Positions 8,961-19,300 of a stretch of 64,000 bases of DNA are shown here, in pieces. Positions within the stretch are counted from its first letter, which is position 1. Every line of letters starts with the position of its first letter. Where the stretch lies: contig CAVSFO010000004.1 of the NCBI GenBank assembly GCA_963727245.1, positions 62,001 through 126,000 on the forward strand. The letters are read 5' to 3'. This DNA is from JBKQVT01 sp963727245 (GTDB lineage: Bacteria; Planctomycetota; Planctomycetia; Pirellulales; Thermoguttaceae). The notes beneath the pieces were generated by a model that saw nothing but the letters and a program-made list of their open reading frames with translations, was not told where the DNA came from and did no database searches. The position numbers and the translations under genes are program-made.

Positions 8961-9779
8961 AGCCCGGCCCCGAAGGGGCGACATAGCATAGCCCAGGGTT
9001 GCCGCCCAGCGGCTACCCTGGGTGTCGGACGGCGAAAGGTCCAAAACCCCAACGGGGTTTCGTCTCGCGGACGCCCGCGCAACCCCGATGGGGTTAAAGA
9101 CGAGGGTGGCCCGCATACCCAGGGTGGCCGCTGCGCGGCAACCCTGGGCTAAATTATGACGGCCCCTTCGGGGCAAAGACATTTCCGCAGTCGTCAGGCC
9201 GTTGTCTCTCGCACGCGAACTCAGCGGCCGAAGGTCAGCCCGGCCCCGAAGGGGCGACATAGCATAGCCCAGGGTTGCCGCGCAGCGGCTACCCTGGGTG
9301 TCGGACGGCGAAAGGTCCAAAACCCCAACGGGGTTTCGCCTCACGGACGCCCGCGCAACCCCGATGGGGTTGAGAACGAGGGCGGCCCGCATACCCAGGG
9401 TAGCCGCTGCGCGGCAACCCTGGGCTAAATTATGACGGCCCCGTCGGGGCGAAGACATTTCCGCAGTCGTCAGGCCGTTGTCTCTCGCACGCGAACTCAG
9501 CGGCCGAAGGTCAGCCCGGCCCCGAAGGGGCGACATAGCATAGCCCAGGGTTGCCGCCCAGCGGCTACCCTGGGTGTCGGACGGCGAAAGGTCCAAAACC
9601 CCAAGGGGGTTTCGTCTCGCGGACGCCCGCGCAACCCCGATGGGGTTAAAGACGAGGGCGGCCCGCATACCCAGGGTAGCCGCTGCGCGGCAACCCTGGG
9701 CTAAATTATCACGGCCCCCTTCGGGGCGAAGACATTTCCGCAAACGTCGCACGCCAGCTCAGCGGCCGAAGGTCAGCCC
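8961..9779. repeat. Tandem array of about three 276-bp units with internal inverted repeats
   Basis: Units begin at 8961, 9237 and 9513 (period 276) with AGCCCGGCCCCGAAGGGGCG; a fourth partial unit begins at 9775. Each unit has two inverted arms around AGCCCAGGGTTGCCGCG and ACCCAGGGTAGCCGC, plus copies of AACCCCAACGGGGTTT and CCCCGATGGGGTT. The last bases of each unit (CTCAGCGGCCGAAGGTCAGC) are also the final codons and stop region of the TPR gene at 9759 on the minus strand, so the gene end is part of the repeated unit. Differences between units are few, so the duplication is recent. Confidence 0.88.
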
Positions 9780-11435
9780 GGGATCGCTCGGGTTATCGCC
9801 CGGGAGCTTGAAATTGAAGCGGTCGTTCGCCAGCAGGCTCGCCTGGCCGATCATGACCGGCGTCTGGCCCTTCTTGAGCACCAGCAGGCTGTCGGCCACC
9901 GTGTAGGGGCCGCTGAACTGCTGCACTTTGCCGTGCTGATCGAGCTTCCAGGTGTACTGGCCGTCTTTCGTGAGGCTCAAGGCGATGGTTTCCCCGTCGC
10001 CGCGATCGGCTATCCAATTGCCCACCAGGGCGGCGGCCTCGGCCGGCCGGCCCGCCACGCTCTGCACCGGCTGCGGTGCAACGCTGTTGGGCTTCAGCAG
10101 GCTGAGGAGCTGCGCCGAGAGCTGATCCTTGGGATCGAGTTGCACGACCGCCTTGAGCTGGGCGGCCGCGGCGTCGTTATAGCCGCAGGTCGTGTAATGA
10201 TAGGCTAGCAGGAACTTGGCCGCCGTCGAAGCCGGATGCAAGGTCACGTACCGCTCCAATGTGCGGAGCTGTTCGGTGTAGAGGCTGACATCCGGATACA
10301 GGCCGCTGAGCGTGGTCCAATCCCAGCCGGGCCCGGCCGACAACACGGCGTAGATTGCCCCCGCCGCCTCGTCGTAGCGTTGCAGGGCGAACAGGGCCAG
10401 CCCGCGGAACTCGTGCAGCAGGGGGTCGTTGGGCTGCAGGGCGATGGCCTTGTCGCATTGCGCCAGCGCACCGGTGTAGTCGGCCTGCTGGAAGGCGTTG
10501 TGCGCGGCGTCCAGCAATTCGGTCGCCCGGTCGGTGGCCGCCGGAGAATTCGCATTGGCGGCAGACGGGGCCGCCATCGCCAACGGTTCCGAATAGTCGA
10601 TTGTGGTGCCATCGACGACGACTGTGCTGCCGCCGCCGCAGTAGGGGTTGTAATAGTGCCAGTAGCCCCAGCACCAGGGCGCCTCGGCCGCCTCGAAACC
10701 GGCCCCGGCCCAGAAACCCGCCGACCACCAGGTGGCCGGCCAGTTGTTCCAGGGATGGTTCCAATTGTTGGGCCATTGGCCGTGATTCCAGTTTGGGTTC
10801 GGTCCCGGACCTGGATGCGGACCAGGACCCGGGCCCGGGCCAGGATGCGGTCCAGGACCAGGGCCCGGACCGGGATGCGGGCCAGGACCAGGGCCCGGAC
10901 CGGGATGCGGGCCAGGACCAGGGCCCGGACCGGGATGCGGGCCAGGATGCGGACCAGGACCAGGTCCCGGATGCGGTCCCGGCCCTGGGGCCGGACGACC
11001 ATCGAACCCCGATCGCCCGGCCATCTCGGATCGAGCGCCATAGTTCGACCAGTTGGCAGAGGCGGTATTGGAGCGGAAGTGGTCCTCGCTCATTCGCGGC
11101 TGGCTGAACGAGGGCGTGTGGCCTTCGCCGCCCCAGAACATGCCGCTGCTTCGCAAATCTTCGCCGTGGCCGCGGAACTCGTTGCCGCCGCCACGATTCT
11201 CCTCGCCGCCGCGATACTCGTCGCCGCCGCGACCCTCGCCGCCGCCGTGGTACGCTTCGCCGCCGCGAAATACGCCGCCGCCATGAAACTCGCCGCCACC
11301 ATGGAAGTCGCCGCCGCCGTGGAAGCCGGCGCCGCCGCCGTGGCCGCCACCGCCACCGCGGCCCAGCAGCGCTTCACCGGAAGCCAGGAGGACGATCAGC
11401 GCCAAGGCGGAAAGCAGTTTCGTGTGCGTGCTCAT
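9759..11435 (-). CDS. Secreted Gly- and Pro-rich TPR protein
   Basis: ATG 11435 overlaps the stop of the gene before it (ATGA), indicating translational coupling. The 558-residue product has a signal peptide (LLSALALIVLLASGEALL), a glycine-rich stretch of GGGGHGG, FHGGGDFHGG and similar to about residue 95, a PGPGPHPG tandem block encoded by near-identical 30-base repeats at about 10800-10985, an aromatic Trp/Asn/Tyr region, and from about residue 300 two or three TPR motifs (DAAHNAFQQADYTGALAQCDKAI, given here in part: AALQPND-like turns). A small beta-rich C-terminal domain reads DGQYTWKLDQHGK. Probably surface-located; function unknown. Its last codons lie in the tandem array downstream. 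Confidence 0.75.
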   Translation of the reverse strand: MSTHTKLLSALALIVLLASGEALLGRGGGGGHGGGAGFHGGGDFHGGGEFHGGGVFRGGEAYHGGGEGRGGDEYRGGEENRGGGNEFRGHGEDLRSSGMFWGGEGHTPSFSQPRMSEDHFRSNTASANWSNYGARSEMAGRSGFDGRPAPGPGPHPGPGPGPHPGPHPGPGPGPGPHPGPGPGPGPHPGPGPGPGPHPGPGPGPGPHPGPGPNPNWNHGQWPNNWNHPWNNWPATWWSAGFWAGAGFEAAEAPWCWGYWHYYNPYCGGGSTVVVDGTTIDYSEPLAMAAPSAANANSPAATDRATELLDAAHNAFQQADYTGALAQCDKAIALQPNDPLLHEFRGLALFALQRYDEAAGAIYAVLSAGPGWDWTTLSGLYPDVSLYTEQLRTLERYVTLHPASTAAKFLLAYHYTTCGYNDAAAAQLKAVVQLDPKDQLSAQLLSLLKPNSVAPQPVQSVAGRPAEAAALVGNWIADRGDGETIALSLTKDGQYTWKLDQHGKVQQFSGPYTVADSLLVLKKGQTPVMIGQASLLANDRFNFKLPGDNPSDPGLTFGR

Positions 11436-12392
11436 TTCGATTCTCCCGCCGAGTCGCGGCCGGCGCCGGAGGCTTCCGCCGCGGGCTGCGGGGCCTTGCG
11501 CACGATGACGATTTCTTCGATGTTCGGCAGCACGTCGTCGCCCACCACGCGATCGTGCGATTGCCAGGTCAGCCGGTCCTTGCTCACTTGGGTAATGACG
11601 TTGGTGGCCGAGGCCACGCTGCCGTCGCGCCTGGTGCCCGTCATCTTGACGATCCACTGATCGCCGTGGCGGGTCCAGACGCCTTCGGCCAATCCGCCCT
11701 CGGAGTCGAATACCCAGGAGTGGATTTTTTGGGCAACCGGGTCCCACCTGATGCGTTGCGAGCCCGTCATCGCGGGCCGGCCGCCGATGTGAAGCGTGAA
11801 TTCGCTCAAGATCGAGCGCCGATCGCCGTCCCAACGATACGACGTGGTGACCGGCGCGGGGGCTTTCGTCGACCCATTGGCCGATCAACCAGTCCAGTTC
11901 TCCGAGATCATCGCCGGCCGAGGTCTCTTCGTTGGGCAAATCGCGGGCGCTGGCCATCTGCCACTTGCCGTCCTGCTTGACGTGGACGACCGTGTAGCGG
12001 TTGTGCTCCGACGGCGTGCCCGGCTTGCGGGTGATCGTGGAACTGCCGTCCTCGATCGCTACCGACGGACTGAGGAAGCGGATGGATGCGATGGAGGCGC
12101 TGATCTGCAAGTCGGGATTCGCTTGGAAGATGGCCGCGAAGGTGCGCTCGATGGTCTCTCGACCCTGGGCAACGTGGCCCGCTGCGTTGACGATCTCGCC
12201 GCCGGGAGTGAAAACGGCCGCCAACGCCTTGGCGTCGTGGGCGTTGGACGCCTGGAGGAAGGCGTTACCCTCGAGCCGAATCGCTTTTTCGTCGTCCGCC
12301 TGAGATGGTGCGGAGGAAGTTGCCTTGACGCCGGCGGTCGTCGCCGTAAGAGCCGCGATCAGCACGGCTGCCCTGATGAGCGTGGTTCGCAT
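11432..12392 (-). CDS. Secreted SnoaL/SgcJ-type nuclear-transport-factor-2-fold protein, frameshifted
   Basis: ATG 12392 gives a signal peptide (VLIAALTATTAGVKA). The first domain (residues about 35-150: FLQASNAHDAKALAAVF, GRETIERTFAAIF, SIRFLSPSVAIEDGS, YTVVHVKQDGKW) is a SgcJ/EcaC-like NTF2-fold domain. The frame shifts near 11850 after LGELDWLIGQWVDESP; the rest continues in the other frame (SEFTLHIGGRPAMTGSQRI to the stop at 11432) and is a DUF4440-associated lipocalin-like domain. Family members have varied or unknown roles. The stop overlaps the start of the TPR gene, so they form a two-gene unit. Confidence 0.72.
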
Positions 12393-12559
12393 GGCATAAA
12401 CCTCATGGAATGGGGACGGATAACATGGCGGTCATGGTGAGCGGCGGACAGGGAAGCTGTCACGGCACGGAGTCCGCGGGCGCAACCGGCCGCCGCTACA
12501 CGTTACAGGTGTTCAACTCTAGGTCGCATAATGCGGGCTTCAACTCCAGGCCGCGGAAG

Positions 12560-12640
12560 GGGGAAAAAGGTGACAGGCACCATTTGCCGGGACGGCCCGG
12601 AGGGTGCTTCGCACAAATGGTGCCTGTCACCTTTTTCCCC
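12560..12640. repeat. 81-bp palindromic element (AAAAAGGTGACAGGCACC type)
   Basis: Near-perfect inverted repeat: arms GGGGGAAAAAGGTGACAGGC and GCCTGTCACCTTTTTCCCC flank a centre with GGGACGGCCCGGAGGG. The same element recurs at 23910-23990 inside the end of the selD reading frame. The rest of the 12393-12870 gap shows no gene. Confidence 0.88.
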
Positions 12641-12870
12641 GTGTGGCGAGACCAGGGCAGGGGCCAGCGGTACGCCAGTGACGAGAAATCTGAAGGATTC
12701 GGATGTATCGGCTTCCGCCGGGACACATGCCACCAGGCGGAGGGGGGGCGTTGTTGTCGGTAGATTTCCTTGCCGCCCCCCGGCTGGCAGGCGGCACGGC
12801 CGAGGGTAGAATGGTAGTTGCCATCTTATCTGCCGGCCGGCGAGGTAACCGTTGATGTGAGGAGTTGTGC

Positions 12871-13515
12871 ATGAGCCAGAAAGACAAGATTCGACTCTTG
12901 ATCGCCGACGACCATGAAATGCTCCGCTGCGGTGTCAAGGCCCTGCTGGCGGGCACGGAGATCAAGGTCATCGCCGAGGCGGCCAGCGGTCAGACGGCCG
13001 TCCAGTGCGCCTCGGAACACAACGTGGATGTCGTGCTCCTGGACGTCCGCATGCCGGACGGCGACGGCTTGACCGCCCTGGGCCACATGAAGCTGGACAA
13101 GCCGGATCTGCCCGTCCTGATGTTCTCCGGCTATGCGAATCCCACGTATGTCGCCCGTGCGATTGCCCTGGGCGCCAGCGGCTATCTGCTGAAGGATTGC
13201 AGCCGGGACGAGCTGCTCGACGCCATTCGCAAGGCGGCCGCGGGTGAAAACATCTTTACCGGCACCTTGCTGCGCCGCACGGCCGCGTCCCTGGCGACGC
13301 CGCGCCTGGCCGCCAACGTCGAGGCCCCTTTGACCCGACGCGAGGGCGAGGTGTTGCAGCAACTGGCCAAGGGGCTGACGAACCAGCAGATTGCCGCGGT
13401 GATGCACATCGGCTATGAGACCATCAAGGAGCACGTCGAGCACATCCTCGGCAAGATCGGAGTCACGGATCGAACCCAGGCGGCGGTGTGGGCCATCCGC
13501 AACGAAGTTGCCTGA
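12871..13515 (+). CDS. NarL/FixJ-type response regulator
   Basis: ATG 12871, after GTGAGGAG, gives 214 residues. The receiver domain has the acidic pair in IADDHEM, the phospho-acceptor in VVLLDVRMPDGDG (Asp near residue 55), the switch serine in LMFSGYA and the lysine in GYLLKDCS. The C-terminal LuxR-type helix-turn-helix reads LTRREGEVLQQLAKGLTNQQ and then IKEHVEHILGKI. No adjacent kinase is seen. A truncated copy lies at 3513. Targets unknown. Confidence 0.9.
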   Translation: MSQKDKIRLLIADDHEMLRCGVKALLAGTEIKVIAEAASGQTAVQCASEHNVDVVLLDVRMPDGDGLTALGHMKLDKPDLPVLMFSGYANPTYVARAIALGASGYLLKDCSRDELLDAIRKAAAGENIFTGTLLRRTAASLATPRLAANVEAPLTRREGEVLQQLAKGLTNQQIAAVMHIGYETIKEHVEHILGKIGVTDRTQAAVWAIRNEVA

Positions 13516-13545
13516 ACGCGCGACAAGCGACAGGACGCGGCGCGG

Positions 13546-13794
13546 TCACATCTCGGCGGACAGTGCGCAAGCACGCGGCCGCTCGCTCTGGCAGACCCGA
13601 GGGCTGCTCGGCCAGGACGGCTGTCTGCGACCCTCAGCATGGCCGCGACGGGATAGTTCCGCACGCACGATCGAGACCTCGGCCGGGCAAGTTATCCCCA
13701 GCTTTACCTTGTTGCCGGAAGTTGCCAAGACGGTGACCTTGATCGAGCCACCGATCTGGATTTCCTCTGTTGCCTTGCGAGTTAGTACGAGCAT
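13546..13794 (-). CDS. csrA: Carbon storage regulator CsrA with a C-terminal extension
   Basis: ATG 13794 follows a strong GGAGGTG site. The first about 50 residues match CsrA: MLVLTRKATEEIQIGGSI, then VLATSGNKVKLGITCPAEV and the conserved VSIVRAEL. CsrA binds GGA motifs in mRNA leaders and controls translation; the GGA in its own ribosome site would permit autoregulation (inference). The remaining 30 residues (RRGHAEGRRQPS and beyond) are unlike CsrA and look like unselected read-through to a distant stop. A second csrA lies at 52233. Confidence 0.88.
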   Translation of the reverse strand: MLVLTRKATEEIQIGGSIKVTVLATSGNKVKLGITCPAEVSIVRAELSRRGHAEGRRQPSWPSSPRVCQSERPRACALSAEM

Positions 13795-14228
13795 GAGTCA
13801 CCTCCATGTGTGAGTGGGCGGCGCTTGGGCCGCCGTGGGAGAATCGAAGTCACGGGCAGTCAAGGCCGCTTCGGCAGGGACCGACATCCAGTTCGTTCAC
13901 GGTGTCCATAAGTGTAAGCCCGGGCGGAATTTGCAGAATCCACAAAAACTTTGCCCAAACAACAGGAAATGCCGTAGCGCCGGCTCGGGATACTCCCTAG
14001 CCCCGCCGGGTGGTATGACATAGATACCTTGTCCGTTGCAGCCGGGACCAGTCGTTCGGGTGGTGTGCCCGGTTGGCCTAACGTGTTGCGATGCTTGACA
14101 TTACGGATCGTTCCTGGTAAATTCAGGGAGAACGCTCTGGGCGACCCCTGTGGGCGATTTCGGGTCTCTTTTTTTCTGAGCGTCTATCATCCGCAACAGA
14201 GGATCGTGGCGGGCGATTCAGGGGGTTC
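13795..14228. other. Gene-free gap of about 430 bases
   Basis: It separates the divergent csrA and response regulator genes and so must hold both promoters. I see no RNA gene, no long inverted repeat and no convincing operator. AT-richer stretches near 13930-13970 and 14095-14180 are the likeliest promoter sites. Confidence 0.4.
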
Positions 14229-14900
14229 GTGGTGAGTGCGGCGCCAAATCAGCTCAACAAGCAGCGGATCGTGATCGTCGATGACCATCCCATCGTGCGG
14301 CGCGGGCTGGCGCTGACGATCAGCCAGGAGCCCGACCTGGAGGTGTGCGGCGAGGCCGCCAACGTGACCGAAGCCCTCCAGAAGGTGGAAGAGCGCCACC
14401 CCGATATCGTGGTCATCGACATCTCGCTGGACGGTGAAGACGGCATCGAGCTGATCGATTACGTCAAGTCGCGCTGGCCGGCGGTGAAGATCCTGGTGTG
14501 CTCGGCCCACGATGAAGAGACGTTTGCCGGGCGGGTGCTGCGGGCCGGGGCCAGGGGGTACGTTTGCAAGCGCGAGGCGATTGCCAAGATCGTCGAGGCC
14601 ATCCGCCAGGTGCTGCTGGGAGAAATCTATCTCAGCCCGCGGATGGCGACCAGCCTGCTGCAACGGGCCTCGATCGGCGAGCCGCTGGACCGCAATCCCG
14701 TGGAAACGCTTTCCAATCGCGAGTTGCAGGTCTTCGACATGATCGGCCAGGGGCTGAACACCACGCAGATCGCCGAGAAGCTGCAACTGAGCCCCAAGAC
14801 GATCGAGTCGCACCGCAAGCTCATCAAGATGAAGCTGAAGCTGCAAACCAGCGCCCAGTTGGCCCGCCGCGCATTCACCTGGGTCCAAGAGAACCAGTAG
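14229..14900 (+). CDS. NarL/FixJ-type response regulator
   Basis: Starts at GTG 14229 (or the adjacent GTG 14232) and encodes about 223 residues. Receiver: VIVDDHPIVRRGLALTI, phospho-acceptor in IVVIDISLDGEDG, LVCSAHDEE, and lysine in GYVCKREA. The LuxR-type DNA-binding domain reads LSNRELQVFDMIGQGLNTTQ, followed by KTIESHRKLIKMKL. Like the regulator at 12871 it has no partner kinase alongside, though a hybrid kinase lies 1.5 kb further on. About 45% similar in feel to the other regulator, but not a recent duplicate. Confidence 0.9.
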   Translation: MVSAAPNQLNKQRIVIVDDHPIVRRGLALTISQEPDLEVCGEAANVTEALQKVEERHPDIVVIDISLDGEDGIELIDYVKSRWPAVKILVCSAHDEETFAGRVLRAGARGYVCKREAIAKIVEAIRQVLLGEIYLSPRMATSLLQRASIGEPLDRNPVETLSNRELQVFDMIGQGLNTTQIAEKLQLSPKTIESHRKLIKMKLKLQTSAQLARRAFTWVQENQ

Positions 14901-14908
14901 CCGGCGAG

Positions 14909-14930
14909 AGGGGGAAAAATCTTTCCCCCT
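14909..14930 (+). terminator. Stem-loop after the response regulator
   Basis: Nine-base-pair stem AGGGGGAAA / TTTCCCCCT with a four-base loop, 8 bases after the stop. No clear T-run follows, so if it terminates transcription it may be weak or serve as an mRNA 3' end stabiliser. Confidence 0.5.
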
Positions 14931-15101
14931 ATTCGGCGTAGTGCAAATCCCCGGGGGTGCTCTGCGGCATCTTGGGATTCGCGCCTTTTTGCCTTCGCAC
15001 TATTCTGACAGCGTTGATGCGATCGGTATTTCGGTTCTATGCACTGAACTATCAATCGGCGGTCCGCGAAAACCTGCAGTCACTCGCGAAAGGAGCAAAC
15101 C

Positions 15102-16220
15102 ATGCATCAGGCGAATATAAACCAAACACTCAACGTCCCCGGCACGCAGCGGTTCGGCCTTGTGTATTGGGGAAAGCCGATGCGGGGGGCCGACAGCATC
15201 GACGGCGGGGCGGCGCGCTTGGCGGCGGCCCGGCGGCCGTTGAGCAAGGAAATCGAGCGGCGGGTTTTTTCCCAGTACCAGAACGGCGAGCCGATCGAGG
15301 CCCTGGCCAAGCGCTATCACCGCACGCCGGCTTGCATCCTGCGGGCGGTGAAGCGGCTGCGGGCGGAGCGGATCATGGAGTTGCCGCTGGACTTCGTCCC
15401 CAACCCGCAGTTTTCCCGCATCCTCCGCGCCAAGGCCGAGCGGAGCGTTTTGGGACCGCCGCCGGGCGATGAGGCGGCGCCCCAGAGCCGCGCGCCCAAG
15501 GCCATTCCCGCCTACTTGGCGAGCCTCTACGAGAGCCCGCTGTTGACGCGGCCGCAGGAAGCCCATCTCTTCCGCAAAATGAACTACCTGAAGTACAAGG
15601 CCGCCAGGCTGCGCAAGACGCTCAATCTTCCGCGGCCGCAGCGGGCCCTCATGGACGAGATCGAGAAGTGTCATGCCGAGGCCGTGGCCACCAGGAACCA
15701 CATCATCCGCGCCAACCTGCGGCTGGTGGTCTCCATCGCCAAGCGCTGCCTGGGCGCCCAGGACGCCTTCTTCGAGCTGGTCAGCGACGGCAACCTGTCG
15801 CTGATGCGGGCGGTGGAGAAGTTCGACTTCGCCCGCGGCTACGCCTTTGCCACCTATGCGGCCTGGGCGATCGTCAACGGCTTCGCCCGCACGACCCTTA
15901 CCGAGTACCGCCGCCGCGAGCGTTTCCGCACCAACCACGGCGAGACCGTGCTGACGGCGGCGGACGGCCGCCCCGTGCCGGAGGTGGCGGAGCCGAAGCG
16001 GCCGGTTTCGCTCTCCGCCATCATCGACGGCCTCGATGCGCGGGAGCGGGAAATCATCGTGCGGCGCTTCGGACTGCGGCGCGGCAGCAACCCGCTCACC
16101 TTGGCCGAGATCAGCTCCGAGATCGGCGTGACCAAGGAGCGCGTGCGGCAGCTCGAGTCGCGGGCGCTGGAGAAGCTGCGGCGGCGGGCGGTGGCCGCCA
16201 GGATCGAGTGCCCCGTGTAA
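15102..16220 (+). CDS. Sigma-70 family RNA polymerase sigma factor
   Basis: ATG 15102 follows GCGAAAGGAG. The 372-residue product begins with an unusual N-terminal helix-turn-helix-like segment (YQNGEPIEALAKRYHRTPAC, residues about 66-85), then has sigma region 2 (HIIRANLRLVVSIAKR, then FFELVSDGNLSLMRAVEKFD and FATYAAWAIVNG) and region 4 (REREIIVRRFGLRRG, then LTLAEISSEIGVTKERVRQ). Region 1.1 is absent, so it is an alternative (group 2/3-like) sigma factor. No anti-sigma factor is evident beside it. Regulon unknown. Confidence 0.88.
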   Translation: MHQANINQTLNVPGTQRFGLVYWGKPMRGADSIDGGAARLAAARRPLSKEIERRVFSQYQNGEPIEALAKRYHRTPACILRAVKRLRAERIMELPLDFVPNPQFSRILRAKAERSVLGPPPGDEAAPQSRAPKAIPAYLASLYESPLLTRPQEAHLFRKMNYLKYKAARLRKTLNLPRPQRALMDEIEKCHAEAVATRNHIIRANLRLVVSIAKRCLGAQDAFFELVSDGNLSLMRAVEKFDFARGYAFATYAAWAIVNGFARTTLTEYRRRERFRTNHGETVLTAADGRPVPEVAEPKRPVSLSAIIDGLDAREREIIVRRFGLRRGSNPLTLAEISSEIGVTKERVRQLESRALEKLRRRAVAARIECPV

Positions 16221-16223
16221 AAA

Positions 16224-16366
16224 TCTCCCCTCTCCGGGCACCGACCGCAGGTTGGTCGGGAGAGGGGCAGGGGGTGAGGGTGCGCCGGGGGATACGTATC
16301 GTCCAGGTAGCCAACGTTTGCCCTAATTTCCCCTCACCCTAACCAACTCCCGGAGGGAGAGGGGAC
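16224..16366. repeat. CTCTCCGGGCACC-type palindromic element
   Basis: Begins TCTCCCCTCTCCGGGCACCG and ends CCCGGAGGGAGAGGGGACC, with GGTTGGTCGGGAGAGGGGC and CCCTCACCCTAACC inside, so the ends are inverted copies. Sister elements: 17440-17552 (inside a gene), 41355-41470 and 53758-53795. Confidence 0.85.
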
Positions 16367-16384
16367 CAATTTGCCGACACGCTC

Positions 16385-19300
16385 TCAACCACCGCTGGGG
16401 CGATCCGATTCTTCTTCCCGGCCGGCGGGGTAGTGGGGGACCAACGCCTCTTCCAACCGCGACAGCTCGCGCTCCAGGTGGCTCACCGCCTCGGCCGCCT
16501 CAGTCAAATTGCCCAGCCGGCCGATCGTCTCGACCCGCTGGGCCGCCTTCAAGGCAGGCTCGGCGCCCAGATACAACAACGTGCCCATGAGCTTGTGCGC
16601 GTGCCGGTCCAGCGCCGCGGCGCTGCCGTCTTGCAGGCCGGCGCGGATGCCCTCCAGGACGGCGGGCGTATCTTGAAAGAAGAAGGCCACCATCTCCTGG
16701 AAGAGTTCGCGGCGGCCGTCGAGCCGGGCCAGCGCCTCCTCGAGGCAAAGGACCGCTTCGGCCGCCGGCGGCACGGCCTTGCCGCCGCAGCGCTCGACCG
16801 CTTCAATGAGGTCCTGCCCGGCGATGGGCTTGCTGAGGTAGCCGTCCATCCCGGCGGCCATGCAGCGCTCGCGGTCGCGCTTCATCGCGTGGGCGGTCAT
16901 GGCGATGATGGGCACGCGGCGACGGCCTGCTTCGCGGGCGCGGATGGCCGCAGTCGCTTCCGTGCCGTCCATGCCCGGCATTTGCACGTCCATGAGGATG
17001 ACGTCGTAAGTGGCGTCGCTGGTCATGCTCAGCGCCTGCTGGCCGTCGGCGGCGATTTCGACCCTGTGGCCGCGGTCCTGCAGGATGTAGGCGGCCAGTT
17101 TCTGGTTGGCCGGGTTGTCCTCGACCACGAGGACGCGCAAACTCGCCGGCGGCGCGGCGGAAACGTCCAGAGCCGGTTTCGACCGCGGCGGCAGCCTCCT
17201 TGGCCAAGGGGAACCGCGCGGTGAAAAAGAAGGTGCTGCCTTTTCCCACCTCGCTTTCCACCCACATCCGTCCCCCCATCAGGCCGACCAGGTTGGCAGA
17301 GATCGTCAATCCCAGCCCGGTGCCGCCGAAGGTGCGGGTGGTCGAGGCGTCGGCTTGGGCAAAGGGGTGGAAGATGCGATCCAGCTCGGCCGGCGGGATG
17401 CCGATTCCCGTGTCCCGCACCGCGAATTCCAACGTGGTAGTCCCCTCGCCCTCCGGGAGAGGGGCAGGGTGAGGGCGCTGGGCGAGTTGCACTACACCCT
17501 CACCCCCGGCCCCTCTCCGGGCACCGACCGAAGGCTGGTCGGGAGAGGGGAGATTATTAATCGTTCGAATCCTCACCGCAACCTCGCCGCGATCGGTGAA
17601 CTTGATGGCGTTCCCGGCCAGATTGAGCAGGACTTGCCGCAGGCGGATCTGGTCGCCGACCAGGGCGTCGGGCACGTCGGGCGCGACGGTACAGGAGAAG
17701 GCGATTCCCCGCTCGCCGGCCCGCACCGTGAGCGCCGCGGTGGTCCGATCCAGCACGTCGCGAAGGCTGAAGGGGGCGGATTCGAGTTCCAGTTTCCCGG
17801 CCTCGATCTTGGCCGAATCCAAGAGGTCGTTCAAGAGGACCAGCAACAGGTCGGCCGATTGCTTGGCGGTCTGCAGGAAGTCCTTGGCGGGCGGATTGAC
17901 TTGCTTCTGCAGGGCCAGATCGACCATGCCGAGGATGGCGTTCATGGGGGTGCGGAGTTCGTGGCTGATATTGGCCAGGAAGCGGCTCTTGGCCACGTTG
18001 GCGGCCTCGGCGGCGGTCTTGGCCTGCACCAGCGCCTCCTCCGCCCGCTTGCGATCGGTGATATTCAGTTTGGCCCCGACGGTGCGCACGGGCGATCCCG
18101 CCTTGTCCCGGACAATGATCGCCCGGTCGTTGAGGAAGGCATAACTGTCGTCGGCCAACTTCATGCGATAGTCGCAAGTCCACGATTCGCCCCCCTCGGC
18201 CAATGCCTTGGCGAACGAAGCGTCCACCCGCCCGCGGTCGTCCGGATGGATGCGGCTGAGCCACCAGGGGCCGTGGGCGGTGGCTTCCGCCGGCCGGCCG
18301 AACAATTCGGTATAGGCGCGGTTCCAGCGGGCCGCTCCGGTCTTGAGGTTCACTTCCCAAATGGCCTCCTTGGCAATGCTGGTGGCAAGCTGATGGCGCT
18401 CTTCGCTTTCCCGCAGCGCCTCCTCGGCCTGCTTGCTAGCGGTGATGTCGAAGTGAAGCCACAGCCGGCCGCACGACTTTCCCTGCACGTTCAAGGGGAC
18501 AAAATCCCTCAGGCACGTCCGCCCGTCCTGCATGGCGAGTTCTTCGCCCCTTACCGGTTGTCCCCGGTCAACGACTTCCCGGATGCGGGCGACGGCCTCG
18601 TCGGGTTGCAGGTAAGCATGCTTGATCTTCTCGATCATGTCACGGCGGCCAAGGCCCATCAGGTCGGCGGGCGTGTCCTCCAGGCCGAAACTGTCGCAGA
18701 GTGCCTGATTGGCGAACTCGACCTGCCCCTCATCCGTCACAAGCAAGACGCCGCAGTACATGCTGGAGAGAACGACGTAGAAGCGTTGCAGGGTGGTTTG
18801 CAGGGCACTTTCGGCCTGCTTGCGATCGGTGATATCGTGCGCGTAAAGATTGACCTGGCCCGCCCGGCTGCTCGGAGTTGCCGCGAAAGAAAACGTGCGT
18901 CCCGCGGGGCACAACAGATCGAACTCGAGCGTTTCACCCGCTTCCATTGCACGTCGAGCCGGCCGCAGCAACTCCTCGGGCAGGCCTTGGCCCTGCGCCA
19001 ACCCATCGCTTTCAAGACCCGGATCGCCGGCTGATTGGCGTACAGAACCGCACCGTCGCCGAAAACCCGCAGGATTGGATTGGGGTTCTCTTGGGGGAAC
19101 TCGGCGAGGCTGCGGATTTCCTCCTCGGCCTGCTTGCGGGCCACGATCTCCTCTTCCAACGCTTTTGTGGCCGCCGCCAATTCGTCGGCGCGCTTCTGCT
19201 GGGTTATATCGATGACCGCCGCGCGGCAGAGCCTCAGCCGCCCTTGCCGATCGGCGGTGGCGATCCCTTCGACCAGCACGGGGAGCGAAGCATCGCCGGC

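Noticed and set aside
8847..9752. Long minus-strand reading frame through the 276-bp array
   Set aside because: It is only the translation of the repeat units, repeats the same text three times, lacks a ribosome site and is absent from normal coding style.
8961..9779. Possible CRISPR array
   Set aside because: The repeated units are 276 bp and contiguous with no unique spacers, and no cas gene is near.
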